Assembly (NCBI RefSeq): GCF_050624435.1
Contig: NC_134538.1
Coordinates: 123,238,937 to 123,302,936 of the forward strand
Reading direction: 5' to 3'
Length of the DNA stretch: 64,000 nt
Source: Tenrec ecaudatus
Taxonomy: Eukaryota > Chordata > Mammalia > Afrosoricida > Tenrecidae
The notes under the pieces are model-generated. The model was not told the DNA's origin. It did no database searches and saw only the letters and a list, made by a program, of their open reading frames with translations. Positions 55,801 through 64,000 of the stretch are shown piece by piece (position 1 is the first letter of the stretch; the number at the start of each line of letters is the position of its first letter). The position numbers were made by a program, and so were the translations under genes.

Positions 55801-56523
55801 AAATAAATTGGTCTTAAGAGACAAATTTGGGAGACAAAATACACTGGCTTTGCTGACCAACAAAACAGAAAATAAAACAAGGAGAAAATAAAACGAGGGG
55901 GGTTGACAATAACAGCTCCATTTCACTAGACAGAACACTAGAAATGATATGATCTCTTCTACTAGACCAAAACAATCTGCCTGTGACATGATATATACTT
56001 AATAAACAATGAAGGAATACATTAACGAACAAATAATGTACTTTTGGGATCTAAATAAAGCTGAAAACAGTGGTAAAGAGTTAATGCAAATGCTCATTTA
56101 GTTTTGATACACAGCGGACAGAACCTTTCAGCGTTGCTTCATGGCAACTGGGGTCTCAGCGTGAGAGGCGCAATAAAGGCCGGCAACACAGACTTTGAAA
56201 GTCATCAGTAGTCAGGGGAGCCATTAACACTGCTCTAAGCAAACCTGTTTCCCTTTCTTCAAGAGTTTGAAATTAGAGGCAGAATTATTTCCTACTCCAA
56301 GGGTCAGCTGTCTCCTACTACAGAGTGCTCACAGGTGAGGAAGCACAGCAATTAAGTTTCATCTGAGACAAAGGACAAGGCCGTTTCTGCAACATAACTC
56401 GTGAAGTAGTCTGACCATGAGCGGGTGAGCTACTCTCGTCTAAAGGACGAAAATGTGTGGGCTAAACAAGAATCAAAAGACTTAAGCAACAACACATCTT
56501 TTATCATCTTCCTAGAGATATTT
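55801..56523. other. Unassigned stretch
   Basis: No gene or family recognised. Confidence 0.4.
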
Positions 56524-56740
56524 TCGGGGCCCCCGGAGGCGAAGCCGTTAAGTGTTGGGCTGTGATCCACAAAGTCGGCAGTTCGAAAACAAAACCCCAG
56601 CCCCTCCACAGGACAATCGATGGGTCTCTACTCCTGTGAAGTGTTACAGCCGGGGAAACCCACAGGGACAGTCTATTGTGTCCTACAAGGTTGCTACCAG
56701 TCAGAACGGACTCAATGGCAGGGAGATTGGGAAGATTAAA
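56524..56740 (+). mobile_element. AfroSINE copy
   Basis: 'cggggcccccggaggcgaag', 'ccgttaagtgttgggctgtg', 'aagtcggcagttcgaaaac' and 'cagtcagaacggactcaatg'. One of the better preserved copies. Confidence 0.85.
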
Positions 56741-56754
56741 AAAAAAAATTAAAA

Positions 56755-57060
56755 TTTATTTTTTATTTGAATCGCTTTATTGAACAATAATTAACTTAAA
56801 ATATAATTAAATAGCTCAATCATATCAAGAAGGGTTGTGTAATCACCACCACAATCAACTTTGGAACTTGTACAGGAACCTACTTTTCCCCTTTAAAACA
56901 ATCTAGTTATAAAGCTCTATGGAATGTATGTATTTACCTATATTACAGTCACTATATTAATAGTATTGAATCTATTAAATAAAAGTGCTCTCACAAGCAC
57001 CCACCAATGCAAACCTTTTGGGGCTTTCAGCAAAAAATGTGCCATGCCAAATAAACTTTA
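56755..57060 (-). mobile_element. Old L1 3' UTR fragment
   Basis: 'cgctttattgaacaataatt', 'gtgtaatcaccaccacaatc' and 'actttggaacttgtacagga' correspond to the L1M 3' end read in reverse. The inner boundary is approximate. Confidence 0.6.
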
Positions 57061-58162
57061 ATACACTTCTCTTTCCACCACCCCTTGCAAAATGAATGAA
57101 GGGTACACATTAGATATATGTACTGGAAGCAATAGTAGTCTTTGAGGAAGATATTTACAAAATATTGTCTACAAAAAGAAAGTACGATGTATTATTTCAT
57201 ACAAAAGCTGTGAGTGTAATTTATGCAATCTTTGTATTGTGCAGGCAGTATTTTACATGTCACTCTGGAGCTATGGTTCCATTTTATTCAGACTTCAGGA
57301 AAAATTCACACTGCTGGGCTGACAGTCACAAAAGCAAAGTAGCGACACTGAAGAATTTTAACACCAAATTCCGAGAAGACAAGAAAAGAGTGGGGCCAAA
57401 CACTGTTAAGAATGAAAATAAAGACAATCTTTGCATCTCAAACACAGTAGAGTTAAATATATGATGCTTCTGATGATCCTTGACAATTCTTACCCAAATC
57501 TCTCTTACAATAATAACGGAACAAGTGCAATAGATTGGACGTCACCTGAACCATCCCCAAACAGTGGTTTGGAAATCTCCACGAGGCCCCTACTGCAGAG
57601 TGACCTGAGGGTAGACTCGTCATCTATCTGCACCAGGTGTAGTTCAGAGATTTGAGAATCTAATTTGCTGCACCAGTGGAGACTGTGCAGTATGGCTGTG
57701 ACTCTCTGAGGCACCAGAGGAGGACACAGCCCCTCCAAGCAGCACCCTGCTGACCTATTCAGCAGTGAAGTAGGCCTTAAATAAGGCTCCTTTACTGCCT
57801 TTGGAAAGGAATGCCTCACAATCTCAGTCTGAGTTAGGAAAAAACATAGCACGATTCTTCGACAATGTAAGGATTCGGGACAGTTTCTGTGATTTACATA
57901 ATTTATCTTAATAGCATCAAGTTTCTCGGTTGGATATTTATCCAGACAATGGAACACAGATAGCAGAAACAAAGGCACAAGGAAACTGCAAAGGAACTGC
58001 TTTGTTCACCAGATTTAATCTCTAGATGGATAATTCTCAGACTCAAGTCACGTTACATGAACATCTTGTCGCTAGGCTTTATGCTGTGGCACCATTTACG
58101 AGATTCAAATCCTTTCTAATCAATATATGCAGATAGTGTTTCACCAACTATTATTTCTAGAA
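57061..58162. other. Unassigned stretch
   Basis: A 157-codon minus-strand ORF (57505-57978) is the longest frame here but shows no known domain, and the strand bias and composition look random. No repeat family identified. Confidence 0.4.
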
Positions 58163-58315
58163 AACAAAGCCTGGTGGTATAGGGGATTATGGGTTGGGCT
58201 GCAGGACAACGGGGCGGCTTTCTGCCCCAGCAAAGGCTCACCGCTTCTGGAACTCGCAGGGCAGTGCTGCCTTGCCCCACAGGGCTGCTGGGTGTTTGCA
58301 GGGTCTGGTGATGTC
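58163..58315 (+). mobile_element. AfroSINE copy
   Basis: 'aaagcctggtggtatagggg', 'attatgggttgggctgcagg', 'gccccacagggctgctgggt' and 'ggtgatgtctaatggca'. Confidence 0.7.
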
Positions 58316-58369
58316 TAATGGCATGTGACTAGCACTTAATGAATTTCATGACTTTTTGTACAAGTACAA

Positions 58370-58437
58370 GGAAGCTTCAAAAAGTTCATGGAAGAACGGA
58401 ATTAAAAAATGAGTTTTTACAAACTTTTTGAAGGCTG
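58370..58437. mobile_element. Mariner-type MITE
   Basis: 'gaagcttcaaaaagttcatg' opposite 'acaaactttttgaagg' makes a small palindromic element of the kind derived from mariner transposons. Confidence 0.62.
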
Positions 58438-60666
58438 TTTATATGAATCAACCAAAATATTATGCAATATGTATACAATTTAAGGAAATGAGGCTTGATA
58501 ATTGTAAAAAAAGTTTTGAATCAGCTTATCTGATTAAAGTGCCTTGGGTTAAAATTTATAAAAGTACTTTAAAAGTAATATATAAGAATGAGCATAACTT
58601 TATTTATAACGTATTTGAAATATAGCCATGTAAATGCTTAACTTTACAAAAACAATTGTTTATTACTAGGTCACGTAGAATATAATAACCTAGGTTCCAA
58701 TCCTTAGTTAACATTGTTGATAATATCATAACTAAATTTAACTGGCAATTATTAAAATTAAGTTATGACACAGCTATTCAAAGCATCGATGGTTCAAAAC
58801 AGTATGTTCAAGGTGTGTCTTAAGAAATGATTAAAAAAAATGATTCAGCAAGCATGTCTTTATCACTTGGTAGAAGAGATTTAACTACCTGTAATATTGA
58901 AGTGAAGTGAAATTACTTAGTACACCATTCTGGCCAGTCTTTGTAACCCACAGAAAGAGTTGGTGGGAGCATGCAAACGAGGTGGAGCGAGCGCTAAGGA
59001 AGGGGTTGGTCAGTTTCCCCTTGAAGTGTAAGTGAGCTGTCTGCAAAGCAGGGGGAGAGAACCCCACAACCAGCACTGAGCAAAGCTGTCAGGCAGGAGG
59101 CTGGCGTGGGGAGTAGGGTGCCTGTTGGGCGTTTATCACTAGAGGAGCTTTGCAACACTCTGTCCAGGGAGGGCAGAGACCCCATGACTAAGGGCTAAGG
59201 ACCAGAGAGTGATGTACCTTTCGACATAGCCCGGAAGAGGTACTGCACACAAAAGGACTGTATGCTTACTAATGTTTTGTGGTCCTGACTTGATAATAGC
59301 CCATTCATTTCCCTAAGAAACCCCTGTAATGATGAATATTGTTTGCGAGTTCTAAGTGGCCATTGCCAAGGTGCAGCGGTGGGGAATGGTTGGTGTCAGA
59401 ACAGGGTAAAGGAAGTGGGAGGGTGGAGCATGTGACCTCTGCTTCATCGAAATCATGTCACAAGAAATGATTAAACAAGCATGTTTATTATCAGGAAATG
59501 TGGAACATGGGCAGATGCAGCTGGATTCTCCTCCTACTTTGGGTAGTCTGTGGAAGTCAGATATGGACCCAGCACCATTTCCTCAACTATGAAATAGTAG
59601 GAGCTCCTCAGGTGAAAACCTTCTATTTATTCATTCCCTTAAAATATTTACATACTAGTATTTACTCTCTGTATCTGTTCTTCAGTTTATCCTCCCAGTC
59701 AATAAACACATAAACCCTATAGAGGGTTAGTTACAAGTGACTCACTGACAAGGAGTTATGGTGAAAACTCTTCAGAAATAAAAATAACCATTATTTTCTG
59801 ATTGATGACAAACGAATAATTAGCTACAATACAAGCTAGAATCTAGTAACGTTCCAAGTAAACATGAAGGGCAAGAGAAGTCACCAAGCGGGGAATGCAG
59901 CTCTTGATGCAGAAATTCTATTTGGGCCACCTCTGTATTCTCGTTACCTACAGTGCTGTGAATGGGGTTGCAACTTACTATCTGTTAAATCACCTTCCAG
60001 AAAGAAATATTTAATTCCAATGAGGTGAGGAAAAGTGAAAAACAGTGAGTAAACCTGAAGTCAAACTTGGTTATATTTGAGATTTAATAAAAATACTATT
60101 AACAAAATCCCTTTAGTTTTTTTGAAAAACAGACTATATTAAATGGCATAGCTCTCTTGCATTTGAAGAAAAGGCCAGTGAGTGTGAGTTATGGTGAATC
60201 AGAGATGACGCACCTGCTTCAAAAAACTCTTCAGAAATATAATCACCATTTTTTCCCAATGATGATAAATTCATTTGGAAAACTAAAAAAGAGTAGAAAG
60301 TCTATGACTATCTAAATGTTAAAATAACCTATAACTAAGAGTAAATAAGTCACCATAGTCTATAGTATTATGAAATAATTGACCATTAAATACAGAAATA
60401 TTTAGAAACTGGATGTTAACTGCTAAAAAAATGCAACTTCTCAGTATGGTATACAATGTCATGTTTTAAAAGAACATACTCCTTATCTTTCAGCTTTTCC
60501 TTGTTATTTATACAACATGTAGAATAACATAACAGCTACAATAGCTTAGACCTCACTAAATTGATAAAATGTCATCAAAAGAATGATTTGTGAACTCGTT
60601 CCAAAATAATTTAAAATGCTCAAATAAAGTCAATAATATGTTACAAAAATATAAGTAATTAAGTAC
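58438..60666. other. Mostly unassigned, AT-rich
   Basis: 2.2 kb without recognised repeats apart from AT-rich runs. 59498-59713 is a 71-codon plus-strand ORF starting with a hydrophobic signal-peptide-like segment and followed by a donor-like site inside the ORF (CTCAG|GTGAAAA, at 59610); not supported as a gene. Confidence 0.35.
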
Positions 60667-60757
60667 CTCTGCTTCTTTAAAGCTAAGATCTTTTTCAAAA
60701 GTCACTTTAGAAATCTGTCACAATTTTAGAATAAGCTCTTTTGCAAATTTATTGTCT
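60667..60757 (-). CDS. Candidate exon of the minus-strand gene (contains in-frame TGA)
   Basis: It has a strong acceptor ('aattcactttgccttttcag', AG at 60758-60759) and donor (GCAGAG|GTACTT, GT at 60665-60666). In the frame whose first codon joins the previous exon, the 91-nt exon reads ...DNKFAKELILKL, then a TGA, then QISKVTFEKDLSFKEAE. It ends at a codon boundary, which fits the phase-0 start of the exon at 36578-36690. The other two frames have stops. The single TGA could be an assembly or sequencing error, a true disabling change, or much less likely a selenocysteine codon. Protein identity unknown. Confidence 0.4.
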
Positions 60758-60819
60758 CTGAAAAGGCAAAGTGAATTAAGCACTAACGTCTATCTGACCG
60801 CCTTAAGGACTGCCTTAAC

Positions 60820-60929
60820 CTAACTGCAAGAGTACCGCGGGGCAGGGCATGAAGAAGAGAAGGCACAGGAATGCCAATGGAAACGACAACAGAGGCCCCC
60901 AAATTTCTGGAAGCAGTAGCATTTTTCTT
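60820..60929 (-). CDS. Candidate exon of the minus-strand gene
   Basis: An excellent pyrimidine tract and acceptor ('gtttctttttctacttttgt', then CCTAG; AG at 60930-60931) precede 110 nt that end at GTTAG|GTTAAGG. The frame ...RNLGASVVVSIGIPVPSLLH ends in phase 2, compatible with the next exon at 60757-60667. Two caveats: the intron to that exon would be only 62 bp, near the lower limit, and the other two frames are also largely open. An alternative frame gives the hydrophob-rich ORF at 60815-61039. Confidence 0.3.
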
Positions 60930-61154
60930 CTAGGACAAAAGTAGAAAAAGAAACAGCCTGGTATTAATATACTGGAAAAAAGATAATCCATTGATATTTC
61001 CTTCCGAGATGATAAATGGTATTCAACACATCTGATCAAATAGAGCTGTTATGCTATACCACTGAACTATGACCAGTGAGTTGTACGACTTATCCCCTCT
61101 ATCCAATCTGAGGGAAAGAATGAGAACGCCCCAAACAATGCCTGCCACTCTTAC

Positions 61155-61224
61155 CTTCAGGCAATGCAAACGGACTGAATTTATTTTATATGAATGAAAA
61201 TAACACAATGCTCCAAAATAATGA
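61155..61224 (-). CDS. Candidate exon of the minus-strand gene
   Basis: The acceptor ('ttcagtataatttttcag', AG at 61225-61226) and a near-consensus donor (CTGAAG|GTAAGAG, GT at 61153-61154) enclose 70 nt. One frame is open (...HYFGALCYFHSYK...HCLK), with one base before its first codon and a codon-boundary end, matching the phase of the exon at 60929-60820. Short length limits confidence, and no family is recognised. Confidence 0.3.
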
Positions 61225-61263
61225 CTGAAAAATTATACTGAAGGTAAAAGCTATGTAAGACTG

Positions 61264-61444
61264 AAAACCCACTGCCACCGAGTCAATGCGGACTCCGCGC
61301 AGCCCTCCTGTGCGCCTGTGACTGAGGTTGTAACTGCTGGCGGGAGTGGAAAGCCCCGCTGTCCCCCGGGTACTGCTGGTGGTTTTGAATTGCCGCCCCT
61401 GCACATCACAGCCCACCGTGTAACCACGACGCCACCAGGGCTCC
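61264..61444 (-). mobile_element. AfroSINE copy
   Basis: Plus strand reads 'ccgagtcaatgcggactccg', 'gaaagccccgctgtcccccg', 'gtaaccacgacgccaccagg' and 'gctccta'. Well-preserved and CpG-rich, so comparatively young. Confidence 0.87.
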
Positions 61445-61651
61445 TAAACAAGACTAGTCATCTTAACAGCTTAAAAACCATCTTTTACTTCAATAAAGCT
61501 GAGCATTAACAAAATTAAAAATGTGGTAGTATTCACTTATTGCTAAGATTAAAAAATTAGTGAGTATAATTTTATCTTATTATTTAGCAAAGGCATAAAG
61601 AAATTGAGAAGACTGCCAAGTACAATATAATACAACCATTATTTTATTAAG

Positions 61652-61838
61652 AACCCTGGTGACAGAGTAATTAAGTGAACCAGAAAGTCAAAGATTCGAA
61701 TCTACCAGCTGCTCCTCAGGCGAAAGATAAGGCAGTCACTTCCTGAAGATTACAGCCAGGAACCGTACATACCGGGCTCTGCAGCAGAGAGGTCACTGTG
61801 AGCAGGAACTGACTCCATGGCAATGGGCTTGAGTTTAT
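61652..61838 (+). mobile_element. AfroSINE copy
   Basis: 'gaaccctggtgacagagtaa', 'agtcaaagattcgaatctac', 'gaagattacagccaggaacc' and 'actgactccatggcaatggg'. Confidence 0.82.
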
Positions 61839-61964
61839 TATATTACTCTACTCAGTTGTAATCCTAGTCTATTTTTAAGATTCAAGCTACTAGTTTATGA
61901 TTTCTTTAATAAACTACTACTTTAATATCATTAGTATACACAAACCACTAGCAGGAAAGATGAA

Positions 61965-64000
61965 GAAATTGAAGATTTTTACTAACATCTGCATATCAAA
62001 ATTGATCAAGCATGTAATGTAATCAAGATGCACTGATAATTTCTGGTGATTGGAATACAAGGAATAAGGTTTGTTGGTTGGAAAATATGGCCGCAGTGAT
62101 AGAAATGATAGTGGATGTCACATGACAGAATTTTGCAAGACCAGCAACTGGTTCATTGGTACCACTTTTTCTCAGCAACATAGACGGCAACTATACACGC
62201 GGACTTCATCGATGGCTCATGAAGGAATCAAATACACTACATCTGTGCAAAGAGATTATGGGAAAACCCATCACTGTAAGTCAGTGGAAGGTCAGGTACC
62301 AAGTTGACGGAACCCACCATCAACTACTCACACGCAAGTTCAAGCTGAAGCTGAAGAAAAGGAAAGTTTAAGATGAAGCTGAAGAAAACGACAGCAAGTC
62401 CCTGAAAGCCAAAGTGCAACCTTGAGTATATATAGCCCACTTAATTCAGAGACCACACCAAGAACAGAGTGGACGTTCTGAACACTAGTCACCGAGAGAA
62501 CAGGTGAGTTGGGTGGTGATATCAGAGGCATACATGAAGAAAAGTCATTAAACAGAGGATGAAAGACCAAAATGATGCCAGAAGAGACTCTGAAACTGGC
62601 TCTTGAATGCAGAGTAGCTAAAGGAAATGGAAGAAGCGATAGGGTAAAAAAGTTGAACAGAAAATTTCGAAGGGCCACTCATAAAGAAAGAGAAACTTTT
62701 ACACTGAAATGTGCATACACCAGGAATTGGAAGACAAAAGTAAAGAATACTTTTGGCATTTCTCATGCTGAAAGAACCGAAGAGGAAAAAAAATACTAAA
62801 AGATTCTATATTCAAATTATCAAATGAAGTAGGAAGCATTTTAAAAAGGAGATGATAAGATATGAAGTCACTGACAGATACACAAAGCAACACACAAGTC
62901 ACTATTCAACCGTGTCAGGAGGTAACATATGATCAAGAACTAATGGTATTGAAAGAAGGCACTGGCCAAAAACTAGGCTCCTGGAATTGGCCGAATATCA
63001 ATAAAAGTTTATCAATACAGGATAAAGCGAAGGAGGTACTTACTCATTTATGGCAAGAAATTTAGAAATTTGTCCAAAGACTCAAAGAGATACTATCTGT
63101 ACCCATTCCAAAGAAAGGTGACCCAAAAGAATATGGAAATTATCAAACAATATCATTAAATATCAAAACCAAGTAACCTGTTGTTGAAGACAACACAAAA
63201 ATGGTGGCAGCAGTACACTGACAGGCAACTGCCCGAGATTCAGGTGGATTCTGAAGAGGACACAGAGTAAGAATATCATGATTAGGGCCAGATCTTGGCG
63301 GAACGCAAGTCATACCAGAATGATACTTATCCGTGTGCTTTATTAACCAGGCCACGGCGCTTGACTGTGTGGGTCATACGAGATTACGGAAACACTGGGT
63401 AGCTGGGGAGCTCGAGAACGCTTACTCATGCTCACACAGCACACGGTCACAGACCAAGCGCCTTCCTCTGAACAAGACAGGGCAATGTGTGGTTTAAAGT
63501 CAGGAAAGGTGTCACCTCCGTTGTATCCTTTCATCATACTTACTCAATTTATATGCTGAGCAAATCATCCAAGACGCCTGATTATAAAAGAAAAACAAAA
63601 TGCTAGGATTGGCGGAAGGCTCAGCAGCACCTTGTGATATGCAGATGCTACCACCTTGCTTGCTGAAAGTATAGCAGGCTTAAAACACTTACTAATGACG
63701 ATCAAAGAATACGGCTTGCCCCTCAATATACAGAAAATTAAAATCCTTACAACTAGAAACGTAAGCAGTACCAAACGAAATAATAAACTAAATGGAGAAA
63801 AGATTGACATTGTCAGGGATTTCCTTTTACTCAAACCACCACCTCTGGAAGCAGCGATCAAGAGAGCAAACCACACACTGTATGCCCGGTGAGAGCCTCA
63901 GTCACCTCAAAGAATGGATAATGAGTAAGACTGAAGAAGCACTCCATTTAACGATGGTGTTGGCCAAGAATGTAGAATATACTCTAAAACGCCAGAAGAA
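61965..64000 (+). mobile_element. RTE-clade LINE, long decayed copy
   Basis: Continues past the window end. Order seen: C-terminal apurinic endonuclease region ('gaagatttttactaacatct', 'tttctggtgattggaat', 'aatatggccgcagtgataga', 'gaattttgcaagaccagcaa'), the linker (62560-62800, 'agaagagactctgaaactgg'), and the reverse transcriptase ('attccaaagaaaggtgaccc', 63105 on, then the 'YADD'-like area near 63640). 63890-63990 is an internally deleted 3' part ('gtagaatatactctaaaacg'). It is broken by many stops and frameshifts, so not active. Confidence 0.85.
63100..63892 (+). pseudogene. RTE reverse transcriptase relic
   Basis: An IPKKGDPKEYGNYQ-like segment (63105-63150) is the RT fingers motif. An 'FINQATALDCVGH'-like region follows near 63340-63395. 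The catalytic YADD equivalent is shifted out of frame at about 63635-63655. 63656-63892 is then open and reads 'LAESIAGLKHLLMTIKEYGL', 'PLNIQKIKILTTRN', matching the RT palm/thumb. RTE proteins reverse-transcribe their own RNA; this copy is dead. Confidence 0.75.

Noticed and set aside
57505-57978. 157-codon minus-strand ORF
   Set aside because: Longest non-repeat frame, but no recognised motif and composition looks random. I considered a transposase end and found no convincing landmark.
59498-59713. Plus-strand ORF beginning with a signal-peptide-like segment
   Set aside because: Single short frame with no homology clue; a hydrophobic start can occur by chance.

Overview
This is a window of repeat-dense mammalian nuclear DNA, most likely from a tenrec (Afrotheria, e.g. 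Echinops telfairi). The reasoning combines three things read in the sequence. First, about eighteen AfroSINE-like copies and several RTE-clade LINE fragments of the afrotherian type are present. Second, there are three ~200-bp SPIN-type hAT elements with clear 8-bp target duplications; in Afrotheria SPIN elements are known from tenrecs. Third, a young L1-type LINE 3' end (ending AATAAAATGATT plus poly-A) occurs about a dozen times. There is no bacterial gene, operon, CRISPR array or plasmid feature, and no large intact protein-coding ORF. The species call comes from remembered family knowledge, not from a search.

Layout. 1-5.4 kb: RTE/SINE tails and unassigned sequence. 5.4-14.1 kb: an ERV2-like LTR, a TG...CA-bounded repeat interrupted by a U6 snRNA retropseudogene, old L1 fragments, one ~1.16-kb young L1 end, a second copy of the TG...CA repeat inserted in an old L1, and a broken pogo/Tigger-like transposon keeping the end of its transposase frame. 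15-24.7 kb: old L1 copies repeatedly interrupted by young L1 ends, and a MaLR-type LTR. 25.5-26.4 kb: two RTE fragments in opposite orientation. 26.4-40 kb: mostly unassigned DNA with microsatellites, SINEs, two SPIN elements, L2/MIR relics and a convincing exon. 40.8-43.4 kb: an old L1 interrupted by a SPIN and then by a 1.7-kb young L1 (16-bp target duplication). 45.1-49.1 kb: a decayed gammaretrovirus-like ERV (gag, pro, pol, env, 3' LTR), itself interrupted by a young L1. 50.6-55.6 kb: an RTE fragment with internal tandem triplication and two young L1 ends. 56-64 kb: SINEs, AT-rich DNA, a small candidate exon cluster, and a long decayed RTE running off the right edge.

Host genes. I recognise none by name. 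Four minus-strand segments (61155-61224, 60820-60929, 60667-60757 and 36578-36690) have plausible splice acceptors and donors and compatible reading phases in that order. They suggest part of an unidentified minus-strand gene with a ~24-kb intron. One of them carries an in-frame TGA, so the model is provisional.

The elements do not act as a pathway. What the window records is a layered history: ancient L1/L2/MIR, then SINE, RTE and ERV insertions, then horizontally acquired hAT (SPIN) elements and young L1 copies, with nesting giving relative order.
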